A stretch of 64,000 nucleotides of DNA from Pseudomonas sp. MTM4. Lineage in GTDB: Bacteria; Pseudomonadota; Gammaproteobacteria; Pseudomonadales; Pseudomonadaceae. The notes under the pieces were generated by a model that was given only the letters and a program-made list of their open reading frames with translations, was not told the origin of the DNA and did no database searches. The stretch's first letter is position 1. Each line of letters begins with the position of its first letter. The stretch is from positions 558,001-622,000 of the forward strand of contig NZ_CP048411.1 in the NCBI RefSeq assembly GCF_019355055.1, written 5' to 3'. This document shows, piece by piece, positions 10,239 through 18,329 of this stretch. The translations under genes were made by a program, and so were the position numbers.

Positions 10239-10660
10239 AGTCACGGTGCGGCATCCGCTTCTTGAAAAATATATTGAGTGGACTGGCGGCGGTGCCGCCT
10301 TAGGCTACTCTGGTGGGCTTATGTAACCGGCAAGTCGGCGTGACTCAACGGTCGATCTACAAGCCCTCCAGCGTCTTTTCGATGCTGCGCGAATCGCGTG
10401 CAATCGACGTCGCGCCAAGCGCTTGTGGTGGTGGTAGGATCGCTCGGTCGCTCCTTGTGTCGCAGCTATTACAGAGGCCTTGGCATGGGCCCTGCAAGTT
10501 GTCGGTAGTCACCCAGCACATGAAGTTCAGGGTCATTACCGGGTCGTTTCGGTTAGTGGTAGAAGACGGCAGTGATGCCTTCTGGCGTTGTGCTTCTACT
10601 GCGCTCCAATGCGGGCCGCTCGGGCAAGGATGTCTAACATAATCAATAAGGGTGCTTTGA
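10239..10660. other. Intergenic region upstream of the AGCS symporter
   Basis: 422 bases without a convincing gene. Two small palindromes are visible: GGCGGcggtGCCGCC-like just after tamB (near 10285) and AGAAGacGGCAgtgaTGCCttCT near 10560. The second lies about 80 bases before the symporter start and could be part of its leader. The symporter has a usable ribosome site (aaggg, about 10 bases before its ATG). No promoter could be assigned with confidence. Confidence 0.4.
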
Positions 10661-12013
10661 ATGGAATTTCTGCAAAACCTAGTCAATAGCGTCAACGGTC
10701 TCGTCTGGGGACCGCCCATGCTGGTGCTGATTCTAGGCACTGGTTTCTTCCTCATGGTCATGCTCAAGTTCATGCCTCTGGTGCGTATCGGCACCGGTTT
10801 CGCCCTGATCTGGCGCGGACGCGTCAAGGGCGATGAAGACACGGGCGAGATCAGTCCATTTCAGGCACTCATGACCTGTCTGGCGGCCACCGTCGGTACC
10901 GGTAATATTGCTGGTGTCGCCACCGCCATCTTCCTCGGTGGGCCGGGTGCGCTGTTCTGGATGTGGTGTACGGCGCTGGTGGGTATGGCGACCAAGTACT
11001 GCGAAGTGGTGCTGGCCGTGCATTACCGCGAGAAGGATGACCGCGGCGAGCATGTCGGTGGCCCGATGTATGCCATCAAGAATGGTCTGGGCAAGAAGTG
11101 GCTGTGGCTCGGCGGGGCATTCGCGATCTTTGGTGGGCTGGCTGGCTTCGGCATCGGCAACATGGTGCAGGTGAACAGCATGGCGCTTGCGCTCGAAACC
11201 ACCTTCTCGGTGCCGCTGTGGCTCACCGGTCTGGTCACTATGGTGGTTGTTGGTCTGGTGATTCTCGGCGGTATCAAGCGCATTGGCGCAGTGGCCGCTG
11301 CACTGGTGCCTTTCATGTGCGTTGCCTACATCATTGCCGGTATCGTCGTGTTGGTGGTCCATGCCTCCGAGATCCCGGCGGCCTTCGATCTGATCTTCAC
11401 CCACGCCTTTACACCCATCGCAGCCACTGGCGGGTTCGCCGGTGCGGCGGTCATGGCCGCTATTCGCTTCGGTGTAGCGCGCGGTATCTTTTCCAATGAG
11501 GCAGGTCTGGGAACAGCAGGTATTGCCCAAGCGGCCGGCACTACTAAAAGCTCTGTGCGCTCCGGAATGATCGGCATGATGGGTACCTTCATCGATACCA
11601 TCATCATCTGTTCCATTACCGGTCTCGCGATCGTTTGTTCCGGCGTCTGGACCAGTGGCGAAAGCGGCGCGGCATTGTCTGCCGCAGCCTTTGAATCGGC
11701 CATGCCTGGATTCGGTGGCGCCGTATTGACCATCGCTCTGGTGGTCTTCGCCTTTACCACCATTCTGGGCTGGAGCTACTTCGGCGAAAAATGCTGGGAA
11801 TTCATGATGGGCACCAAAGCGATCTGGCCATTCCGCGTCGTCTGGGTATTGGCAGTGCCCTTCGGCGCGATCGCACAGCTCGACTTCGCCTGGCTGCTGG
11901 CAGATACCCTTAACGGTTTGATGGCGATTCCCAACCTGATCTCGCTGATTCTGCTTAGCCCTGTCGTGGTCAAGTTGACCAAGGAATACTTCGCCCGCAA
12001 GCAGGCAATCTAA
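10661..12013 (+). CDS. Sodium:alanine (or glycine) symporter, AGCS family
   Basis: 450 residues with about 10-11 hydrophobic helices. The family signature is clear: ISPFQALMTCLAATVGTGNIAGVATA near residue 65-90 (only part of it quoted as ISPFQALMTCLAATVGTGN), then SNEAGLGTAGIAQAA near residue 275-290 and FTTILGWSYFGE near 370. These are the conserved substrate and sodium-site segments of AgcS/AlsT carriers of the inner membrane. The usual substrates are alanine or glycine with Na+. It is a single gene, with its own 422-base leader region upstream and tpx 51 bases downstream. Confidence 0.92.
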   Translation: MEFLQNLVNSVNGLVWGPPMLVLILGTGFFLMVMLKFMPLVRIGTGFALIWRGRVKGDEDTGEISPFQALMTCLAATVGTGNIAGVATAIFLGGPGALFWMWCTALVGMATKYCEVVLAVHYREKDDRGEHVGGPMYAIKNGLGKKWLWLGGAFAIFGGLAGFGIGNMVQVNSMALALETTFSVPLWLTGLVTMVVVGLVILGGIKRIGAVAAALVPFMCVAYIIAGIVVLVVHASEIPAAFDLIFTHAFTPIAATGGFAGAAVMAAIRFGVARGIFSNEAGLGTAGIAQAAGTTKSSVRSGMIGMMGTFIDTIIICSITGLAIVCSGVWTSGESGAALSAAAFESAMPGFGGAVLTIALVVFAFTTILGWSYFGEKCWEFMMGTKAIWPFRVVWVLAVPFGAIAQLDFAWLLADTLNGLMAIPNLISLILLSPVVVKLTKEYFARKQAI

Positions 12014-12064
12014 GCAAACTGGGCCGCAGGGCAGTCTTGCGGCCCATGACTAAGAGGAGTTCAC

Positions 12065-12565
12065 ATGACTGAAGTAACCCTGAAAGGCGCCCCGATCCAG
12101 GTCGCTGGCACATTCCCACAGGGCGGCCAGAAAGCGAGGCCATTTAGCCTGGTAGGCGGTGATCTGTCAGATATCACGCTGGAGAGCTTTGCCGGTAAGC
12201 GCAAGGTTTTGAACATTTTCCCGAGTATCGATACGCCGACTTGCGCTACATCGGTACGCAAGTTCAATGCTCAGGCCAACGAACTGGCCAACACCGTGGT
12301 GCTATGCATCTCCGCGGATTTGCCATTCGCGCAGAAGCGTTTCTGCGGTGCTGAAGGTTTGGAAAATGTAGTGAATCTGTCGACCATGCGTGGCCGCGAG
12401 TTCCTCGAAGACTACGGCGTGTTGATCGCCAGCGGCCCGCTCGCCGGGGTATCCGCACGCGCGGTCGTGATCCTGGACGAGCAGGACCAGGTGCTCTACA
12501 GCGAATTAGTGCCGGAGATCGGCAGCGAGCCGAATTACGACGCAGCTATCGCCGCACTCAAATAA
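12065..12565 (+). CDS. tpx: Thiol peroxidase
   Basis: 166 residues, the family length. The peroxidatic Cys is in [13 protein letters not shown] (residue about 60) and the resolving Cys in [13 protein letters not shown] (about 94), the spacing that defines atypical 2-Cys Tpx peroxiredoxins. It reduces H2O2 and alkyl hydroperoxides in the cytoplasm or periplasm with thioredoxin as donor. The ribosome site is strong (aagaggag, 8 bases before ATG). It lies close behind the symporter but could be transcribed separately. Confidence 0.95.
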   Translation: MTEVTLKGAPIQVAGTFPQGGQKARPFSLVGGDLSDITLESFAGKRKVLNIFPSIDTPTCATSVRKFNAQANELANTVVLCISADLPFAQKRFCGAEGLENVVNLSTMRGREFLEDYGVLIASGPLAGVSARAVVILDEQDQVLYSELVPEIGSEPNYDAAIAALK

Positions 12566-12574
12566 GAGGTCATT

Positions 12575-12601
12575 AGAGAGGCGGTGCAACGCCGTCTCTC
12601 T
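12575..12601 (+). terminator. Stem-loop after tpx
   Basis: AGAGAGGCGG and CCGTCTCTCT pair over 10 bases with one G-T wobble and a 7-base loop, 10 bases after the tpx stop. There is no run of T after it, so it is either a weak terminator or an mRNA 3'-end stabiliser. Confidence 0.45.
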
Positions 12602-12806
12602 AGTAACTGATTACTGGCGACAATAAACCCCACTCATCCCTTATCACTCCGCGCCAATGTCAATTGGCTGCTAGCCGCTCCTCCCCTTATTTTCCTCATG
12701 CTGATGTGCCCGACATTGTTATCGCGATGGCGATAGGCCAGATTTTGTTTGCTTCCCGCAAAATCTTTCTATGCTGTTGTGGTCTTAGCTTTCATTGCCA
12801 AACTGA

Positions 12807-14039
12807 ATGGATTCCCTCATGCCACTTTCTCCTCCTAAAAAGATCGGTATTTCGGGCACAGGAATGATCGCCCACTGCCTCATCCGCCTAATCGACCGGC
12901 ACTATCAGGACATGCATGTTTCTCGCGTGCTGACGCGGCGGCCGTTGAGTTCGTTCACCGACTTTCCACTCGCTGAGCGGCTCACCAATTCCATCGATCA
13001 TCTCATCGACGAGGCTGACCTGATCATCGAATGCAGCGGTGATGTTTTCCACGGTACGGAAGTCATCGAGCGTGCGTTCGAAGCAGGGTTGCCAGTCGTT
13101 ACGGTAAACGCCGAGCTACAGGTGACGACAGGTTCTTATCTGGCTGGGAAGGGCTTGCTCACAGAGGCAGAAGGCGACCAGCCGGGCTCGCTGGCGGCGT
13201 TGCATGAAGAAGCCTTGATGATGGGTTTCAAGCCGCTGGTATACGGCAACATGAAGGGCTATCTGAATCACGATCCGACACTGGAAGACATGATGTTCTG
13301 GTCGAAGCGCCAAGGCATCAGCATCGACCAGACGACGTCCTTTACCGATGGCACCAAGGTACAGATCGAGCAGGTGATCGTAGGGAACGGCTTGGGCGCA
13401 AGCATTACCAAACAGGGCCTGGGCGGAATGGCTTCGACCAACCTGACCGAAACCGGCAACGTGCTGGGCATGATGGCTGATCGTCTCGGCCAACCCTTCG
13501 TTGACTACGTGATCCCTTCCGGATACTCGGCCGGGGGTGTGTTTCTGGTCTGCCGACATGACGATAACCAACAGGCTGCCCTCGAATACTTCAAGCTCGG
13601 GCCGGGTCCTTATTACACCTTGGTGCGCCCGTTCCACCTGTGCTCACTCGAGGTTGGCAAAACCGTACGCCGTGTGCTCAATGGCGGTGGCGCGCTGCTG
13701 AACAATTCAACTACACCGACGCTCGGTGTGGCTGCAATTGCCAAGCGCACGATGCGCCCGGGTGAGCTGATCGAGCGCGGCATTGGCGGTTTCCAGTTCC
13801 GTGGCGAGGCGGTGAAGCTCGACGAGAATCCCCATCACGTGCCGATTGGACTATTGCGCAAGACAGTGCTCAAGCGTGCGATCGAGCCGGGCCAGTTGAT
13901 CACGTTCGATGATGTCGACATTCTGCCGAGCCGTGCGCTGGATATCGTCATGCGGCAGCGTGCGGAACGCATCGCCAGGAGCAAGCAAACATCAGGAGCG
14001 AGCCGGGAACCAGGCGGGATGGTAGCGACAGGCAGCTGA
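12807..14039 (+). CDS. NAD(P)-dependent oxidoreductase, homoserine-dehydrogenase-like, with C-terminal SAF domain
   Basis: 410 residues. The N-terminus is a Rossmann fold (KKIGISGTGMIAHCLIRLI), followed by IIECSGDV and VVTVNAELQVTTG, which recall the first half of homoserine dehydrogenase-type enzymes, with a catalytic-domain segment around GNMKGYLNHDPT. The last 90 residues form a SAF (antifreeze/flagellar-assembly) domain: KRTMRPGELIERGIGGFQFRG, KTVLKRAIEPGQLITFDDVD. This domain order is known from oxidoreductases of sugar-acid or cell-surface sugar metabolism, but I do not recognise the substrate. Alternative starts at 12819 are possible as no strong ribosome site is visible. The gene ends just before a good terminator, so it is a single transcription unit. 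Confidence 0.75.
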   Translation: MDSLMPLSPPKKIGISGTGMIAHCLIRLIDRHYQDMHVSRVLTRRPLSSFTDFPLAERLTNSIDHLIDEADLIIECSGDVFHGTEVIERAFEAGLPVVTVNAELQVTTGSYLAGKGLLTEAEGDQPGSLAALHEEALMMGFKPLVYGNMKGYLNHDPTLEDMMFWSKRQGISIDQTTSFTDGTKVQIEQVIVGNGLGASITKQGLGGMASTNLTETGNVLGMMADRLGQPFVDYVIPSGYSAGGVFLVCRHDDNQQAALEYFKLGPGPYYTLVRPFHLCSLEVGKTVRRVLNGGGALLNNSTTPTLGVAAIAKRTMRPGELIERGIGGFQFRGEAVKLDENPHHVPIGLLRKTVLKRAIEPGQLITFDDVDILPSRALDIVMRQRAERIARSKQTSGASREPGGMVATGS

Positions 14040-14056
14040 ACGTTGCTGTAAGAAGA

Positions 14057-14083
14057 GAAGGCCGCGAATGCGGCCTTCTTTAT
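14057..14083. terminator. Rho-independent terminator, probably bidirectional
   Basis: GAAGGCCGC and GCGGCCTTC form a perfect 9-base stem with a GAAT loop, followed by TTTATATAAA. It lies between the SAF-domain gene (+) and the convergent EamA pseudogene (-) and can serve both. Confidence 0.8.
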
Positions 14084-14107
14084 ATAAAGAAAAGGATTAC
14101 TGCTGGA

Positions 14108-14753
14108 TCAATCCTTGCGGTAAGTCAGCATGACGATGCCGAAGATGACGATGGCGCCACCGAGAATCTGACCCGCCGCGAGCATCTGATCGAGCACCAG
14201 CCAGCCCATGATCAAGGTCGCCAAGGGTTCGATGTTCATCACCGGTGCGTTGCGCGACATGTTGAGTCTTGGCACGGAAACGAACAGCGTAATGAATGCC
14301 GCGCCATAGAGCCCGACCAGCACTGCCAGCGCTGTCCAGCCGGTGCCACTCTGCGGCAACGACAGCCCGCCAGGCAGCAGGCCGCTGACCCCGGCAAGGT
14401 TGGCGCTGCTGAATACGATCAGCATGGTCAACAGGCTGCGCACCGATCCGCGTACCTGCGACAGCTTGTGGTCGGTGATCCAGAGCGCTAGAGCGAAAAC
14501 GCTGGCGGCACAGAATGCGAGCGCGACCCCGAGAATCCATTCTGGTCCTGCGTCTTCGCTGGAAGAGAGGCGTGCCGGCACTTCCAGGACGAATATCAGG
14601 CCGACCAGTATCAAGCCCATCAGCAACGCAGTGCGCGCTGTGGGGCGCGCCCCTCCCAAGGCCCATGTCAGCAAGGCCAGCAGGATCGGGAACACATTGG
14701 CCACCAGTAGCGCCAATGCCACAGGAACCCGCGCCACGGCTGAATACAGACAG
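14108..14753 (-). pseudogene. EamA/RhaT-family transporter, C-terminal part, split by an IS element
   Basis: This is the 3' two thirds of a drug/metabolite transporter gene with 10 expected helices. It starts in-frame with LYSAVARVPVALALLVANV at the insertion point and ends LTYRKD. It can be joined to the N-terminal part at 16070-16350: when the IS and one copy of the ACAG duplication are removed, the reading frame continues without any lost base (…ATQSIC-LYSAVARV…), giving a protein of 308 residues, normal for the family. The disruption is therefore recent and no other decay is visible. Read-through from inside the IS could still express this fragment. Confidence 0.9.
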
Positions 14754-14803
14754 TGAATCACCCCGGGTTTCGTGGAGGCCTCAACTCTTGAGAAGATGAG
14801 GCC

Positions 14804-15127
14804 ATGAGAAAGACTACTACCTACTCCCCTGAAGTCCGTGAGCGTGCTGTGCGCATGGTTCTGGAACACCTGAACGACTATCCGTCCGAGTGGGCAGCCA
14901 TTGAGGCCATCGCTCCGAAGATTGGCTGTGCCGCGCAAACCCTGCATGGCTGGATTCGTCGCCAGCAGACCGATGCGGGGCAGCGCCCCGGTCAGACCAG
15001 TGAAGAGCGCGAGCGCATCAGAGCCCTAGAGCGCGAAAACCGCGAACTGCGTAAGGCAAACGAGATATTGCGCCTGGCCAGTGCGTATTTTGCCCAGGCG
15101 GAGCTCGACCGCCGCACCAAGTCCTGA
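14804..15127 (+). CDS. IS3-family transposase OrfA (helix-turn-helix)
   Basis: 107 residues with an N-terminal HTH_Tnp_1/HTH-21 type helix-turn-helix ([32 protein letters not shown]) and a C-terminal leucine-zipper-like helix ([19 protein letters not shown]) ending in [11 protein letters not shown]. OrfA binds the IS ends and combines with OrfB by -1 frameshifting to make the active OrfAB transposase. The orfB frame is open through the last 60 bases of orfA, which permits such a frameshift. I could not identify a clear A6G-type slippery heptamer. Confidence 0.92.
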   Translation: MRKTTTYSPEVRERAVRMVLEHLNDYPSEWAAIEAIAPKIGCAAQTLHGWIRRQQTDAGQRPGQTSEERERIRALERENRELRKANEILRLASAYFAQAELDRRTKS

Positions 15128-15180
15128 GGGCGTTTGTCGATCAGCATCGTGACCGTCTCGGGGTCGAGTCGATCTGCCGC

Positions 15181-16026
15181 GTGTTGCAGATCGCCCCGTC
15201 CGGTTACCGCAGGCACGTGGCTCAACAGCGCAACCCGGCACTGCGCTGTTGTCGTGCTCAGCGCGATGACGCATTGACCCTGGAAATCCAGCGAGTGTGG
15301 GATGCCAATATGCAGTGCTATGGCGCGGTGAAGGTCTGGAAGCAGCTGCGGCGAGAAGGCATCGAGGTCGCCAGATGCACGGTGGAGCGGTTAATGCGTC
15401 GGGCCGGATTGCAGGGCATTAGACGTGGCCAGATCGTGCAGACAACGGTGGCCGGCGACAAGGCCCTTTGCCCGCTGGATCGTGTCCAACGCCAGTTCCA
15501 TGCCGACCGCCCGAACCAGTTGTGGGTGTCGGACTTCACCTATGTATCGACCTGGCAGGGCTGGCTGTACGTGGCGTTCGTGATCGACGTCTTTGCACGG
15601 CGGATCGTCGGCTGGCGAGTCAGTACCAGCATGAAGACAGACTTCGTACTGGATGCCCTAGAGCAAGCCTTGTATGCCCGTCAGCCGCATTGCTCGGGTG
15701 GTCTGATCCATCACAGCGACCGTGGAAGCCAGTACGTCTCGATCCGCTATACCGAACGGCTGGCAGAGGCCGGCATTGAGCCTTCGGTTGGCAGCAAGGG
15801 AGACAGCTACGACAACGCCTTGGCCGAAACCATCAACGGGTTGTACAAGGCCGAGCTGATTTACCGTCAGTCATGGAAGAGCCGCGAAGCCGTCGAAATG
15901 GCGACTTTGAAATGGGTGCACTGGTACAACCACCAACGCCTGCTGAGCTCAATCGGATATATCCCGCCTGCGGAGGCTGAGGCAAACTTCCACCAGCAAC
16001 AAGCAGGTCAGGCCATGGCGGCCTGA
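15181..16026 (+). CDS. IS3-family transposase OrfB (DDE integrase core)
   Basis: 281 residues from the first ATG-type start; the frame is open upstream into orfA, so in vivo it is probably made as an OrfAB fusion. An N-terminal HTH-21 region (YGAVKVWKQLRREGIEVARC) precedes the rve integrase core. The catalytic triad is visible: Asp in LWVSDFTYV, Asp in IHHSDRGSQY and Glu in DNALAETINGLYK. It ends 39 bases before the outer edge of the right inverted repeat. The arrangement is typical for the IS3 subgroup of the family. Confidence 0.93.
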   Translation: MLQIAPSGYRRHVAQQRNPALRCCRAQRDDALTLEIQRVWDANMQCYGAVKVWKQLRREGIEVARCTVERLMRRAGLQGIRRGQIVQTTVAGDKALCPLDRVQRQFHADRPNQLWVSDFTYVSTWQGWLYVAFVIDVFARRIVGWRVSTSMKTDFVLDALEQALYARQPHCSGGLIHHSDRGSQYVSIRYTERLAEAGIEPSVGSKGDSYDNALAETINGLYKAELIYRQSWKSREAVEMATLKWVHWYNHQRLLSSIGYIPPAEAEANFHQQQAGQAMAA

Positions 16027-16069
16027 CTTAAACGAAACGGCCTCCACAAAACCCGGGGCGATTCAACAG

Positions 16070-16350
16070 ATGCTTTGAGTGGCGATCAACAAGCCCAACA
16101 GCAACTGCCAGCGCCAGGCACCGGGCGCCAGGCGGATGCTCTGTCGCTGCCAGAAAACCAGCCCGGCCAGAACAATGAGCGTACCGCCCGAACGCAACAG
16201 GATTGCCAACAACACGCCCGCGCCGTCATCGAAGGCAACCCGCGCCGCGACATGGTTACCGGCGAACCCGCAGCCGAGGCAGACGAGTATCAACACTGCG
16301 ATATGGCGCGGAAAAGTTACGGGTACGTCGGGAGTAGCTATAGCAGTCAT
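16070..16350 (-). pseudogene. EamA/RhaT-family transporter, N-terminal part, split by an IS element
   Basis: Starts MTAIATPDVPVTFPRHIAV and contains the first three membrane helices of an EamA transporter, including the conserved GCGFAGNHVAARV stretch. The coding sequence runs into the right end of the IS after SIC. See the C-terminal part at 14108-14753; the two rejoin exactly. The intact gene would have been convergent with the SAF-domain gene and downstream of the TRAP operon on the same strand. Confidence 0.9.
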
Positions 16351-16365
16351 GTCGAGTTCCGATCC

Positions 16366-16398
16366 TAATAATCAAACGCCAGCCCTATAGGCTGGCGT
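16366..16398 (-). terminator. Terminator of the TRAP operon
   Basis: On the minus strand ACGCCAGCC and GGCTGGCGT form a 9-base stem with a 5-base loop, followed by TTTGATTATTA. It lies about 60 bases after the dctM stop and before the EamA gene on the same strand. Confidence 0.55.
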
Positions 16399-16420
16399 AG
16401 GTGAACATTGAGCGGTGAGA

Positions 16421-16448
16421 CCGCCCGCCCTGCGAACAGGGCGGGCGG
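16421..16448 (-). terminator. GC-rich stem-loop directly after dctM
   Basis: CCGCCCGCCCTG pairs perfectly with CAGGGCGGGCGG (12 bases, CGAA/TTCG tetraloop), a few bases after the dctM stop. It lacks a T run, so it may stabilise the mRNA 3' end while the next stem-loop acts as terminator. Confidence 0.55.
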
Positions 16449-16455
16449 CGTCGCG

Positions 16456-17736
16456 TTACAGCACTACACTCGGCAGCCACAGGGAGATTGCCGGAATGTA
16501 GGTGACAGCCATCAGCACCAGGAACAGCGCGGCATAGAAGGGTAACAGCGCCTTGATGGTGTTTTCGATGGTGACCTTGCCAATGGCGGCACCGACGAAC
16601 AGCACCGCTCCCACCGGCGGAGTGATCAGGCCGATACCGAGGTTGACCAGCATGATCATGCCGAAATGCACCGGATCGACCCCGATATCGGTGATCACGG
16701 GCATCAGGATCGGTGTGAGGATGAGAATAAGCGGAGCCATATCCATCAGCGTACCGAGTGCCAGCAGCATGAAGTTGATGCACATGAGGATCACGTAGCG
16801 GTTGTCCGACAGGGTCAGGAACATCGATGTGATTTTCGAGGGGATCTGCATCAACGTCATGATGTAGCCGAAGGCACCTGCAAAGGCGATCAGGATCATC
16901 ACTATCGACAAGGTCCGCACTGTGCGATGCAACAGCTTGGGCAGTTCGCGCCATTTGTAATCGCGGTAGATGAACATGGTCACGAAGAATGCCCAGAGCA
17001 CTGCGATCGCCGCGGACTCGGTCGCGGTGAAAACACCGCTGAGAATGCCGCCCAGGATGATCACCATGGTGAACAGTCCCCAGAGCGCATCGACGCAGAT
17101 TTTCAGTGCCTGGCGTAGTGGAATGACTTCGCCCTTGGGGTAGTTACGCTTTTTGGCGAATATCAGGCAAAGCCCCATCATCACCGCGCTGAGCAGCAGG
17201 CCTGGGCCGATACCGGCGATGAACAGTGAGGCGATGGAAACGGTGCCGCCAGCGGCCAGCGAGTAGAGCACCGAGTTGTGACTTGGTGGCGTCAACAGCG
17301 CCTGAACCGAACCGCTCACGGTTACGGCGGTGGAAAACTCACGGGGATAGCCCTTGCGTTCCATTTCCGGAATGAGGACAGAGCCGACCGAGGCCGTATC
17401 GGCCAGGGAAGAGCCGGAGATAGCGCCGAAGAAGGTCGAGGCCATGATATTGACCAGCGACAACCCGCCTCGGACAAAGCCAACCAGCACGCTGGCGAAG
17501 GCCACCAGGCGCCGAGACATGCCGCCTTCGGCCATGATGGCGCCAGCCAGCACGAAGAATGGAATAGCCAACAAGGAGAATTTGTTGATGCCGCCAGCAA
17601 TCTGAATCATCACTGCGTGCAAGGGAATATCGATCCACCAGGCGCCTGCCAGCGCAGCCAGGCCCAGCGAATAAGCGACGGGGACGCGCAGGAAAATCAA
17701 GACGATGAAGCTGCCTACCAGTATGAGCGCATCCAT
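16456..17736 (-). CDS. dctM: TRAP transporter large permease DctM
   Basis: 426 residues with about 12 hydrophobic segments, the normal size for the DctM/SiaM large subunit. It begins with FIVLIFLRVPVAYSLGLAAL and contains the conserved SGSSLADTASVG, GCLTPPSH-like (LLTPPSHNSVLY) and GIGLITPPVGAVLF segments, the last being the hairpin loops that carry the sodium and substrate route. It forms the membrane part of a sodium-driven TRAP carrier with DctQ and DctP. Its start adjoins the dctQ stop (17737) directly. Context next to udh and the lactonase makes a hexuronate or aldarate the likely substrate. Confidence 0.93.
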   Translation of the reverse strand: MDALILVGSFIVLIFLRVPVAYSLGLAALAGAWWIDIPLHAVMIQIAGGINKFSLLAIPFFVLAGAIMAEGGMSRRLVAFASVLVGFVRGGLSLVNIMASTFFGAISGSSLADTASVGSVLIPEMERKGYPREFSTAVTVSGSVQALLTPPSHNSVLYSLAAGGTVSIASLFIAGIGPGLLLSAVMMGLCLIFAKKRNYPKGEVIPLRQALKICVDALWGLFTMVIILGGILSGVFTATESAAIAVLWAFFVTMFIYRDYKWRELPKLLHRTVRTLSIVMILIAFAGAFGYIMTLMQIPSKITSMFLTLSDNRYVILMCINFMLLALGTLMDMAPLILILTPILMPVITDIGVDPVHFGMIMLVNLGIGLITPPVGAVLFVGAAIGKVTIENTIKALLPFYAALFLVLMAVTYIPAISLWLPSVVL

Positions 17737-18264
17737 TTAGAGTGTTTCCTTGCTGTCTTCGAAAAGCTCGAAATTGACCGAGCGACGATGGCGTTGATCG
17801 CCGAAGCAGAGCTTCTCAACGATGAAGATCAGACTCAGGAAGCCGCCGATGGCAATGGGTGAGTAAGCGATGCCCACGCGTAGCGTTGGCAAGGTGCTCA
17901 TATATTGATTCCAGGTGGCGACGCACAGTTTGATGCCCCAGATCAGCATGAACAGGCAGATTGCGGCCATCAGGAACTGAACCAGAAGATCAATGTAACG
18001 CTGCCAGGAAGCGGGCATGCGATCCGTCAAAGTGGTGACCGCCATGTGCGCACCGGCACGATAGCTGGCCGCCGCGCCGACGAAGGTAAAGATGGCCATT
18101 AGCAGTATCGCCACTGGTTCGGGCCAGCCGGCACCAGTGCGCAGTACATAGCGGGCAAAAATGCCCCATGGAATGATCAGGGCCATGGCCGTAATGGACA
18201 AACCGGCAACCCAGATACAGCTGAGGTAGATCACGTCATTGACGCGTAGTAAGGAATTTTTCAT
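17737..18264 (-). CDS. dctQ: TRAP transporter small permease DctQ
   Basis: 175 residues, four membrane helices (about 12-35, 50-70, 92-112 and 138-158), with the DctQ signature region IFARYVLRTGAGWPEPVAILLM. It is the scaffold subunit that supports DctM. It abuts dctM with no gap, which implies coupled translation. A strong stem-loop lies between it and dctP. Confidence 0.9.
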   Translation of the reverse strand: MKNSLLRVNDVIYLSCIWVAGLSITAMALIIPWGIFARYVLRTGAGWPEPVAILLMAIFTFVGAAASYRAGAHMAVTTLTDRMPASWQRYIDLLVQFLMAAICLFMLIWGIKLCVATWNQYMSTLPTLRVGIAYSPIAIGGFLSLIFIVEKLCFGDQRHRRSVNFELFEDSKETL

Positions 18265-18282
18265 GAGGCTTCACCGCGAGCA

Positions 18283-18307
18283 CGACGCCGGCTGCGGGCC
18301 GGCGTCG
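18283..18307 (-). promoter_or_regulatory. Intercistronic stem-loop between dctP and dctQ
   Basis: CGACGCCGGC and GCCGGCGTCG form a perfect 10-base stem with a 5-base loop, with no T tract. It follows the dctP stop by about 20 bases and precedes dctQ. In solute-binding-protein operons such a hairpin commonly protects the upstream mRNA so that the binding protein is made in excess over the permease. Confidence 0.6.
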
Positions 18308-18329
18308 CGAGGTTCTTCTGAACGACCTA

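Larger units (their letters stand above)
14754..16065 (+). mobile_element. IS3-family insertion sequence, 1312 bp
   Basis: The ends are 27-base imperfect inverted repeats (14754-14780 and 16039-16065), starting TGAATCACCCCGGGTTTCGT on the left and the matching TGAATCGCCCCGGGTTTTGT when the right end is read inward. They differ at two positions. The element is flanked by a 4-base direct repeat ACAG (14750-14753 and 16066-16069), as expected for IS3-family transposition. It contains two overlapping-frame ORFs (orfA and orfB) on the plus strand. The TG...CA termini and complete ORFs suggest it is intact. Confidence 0.95.
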
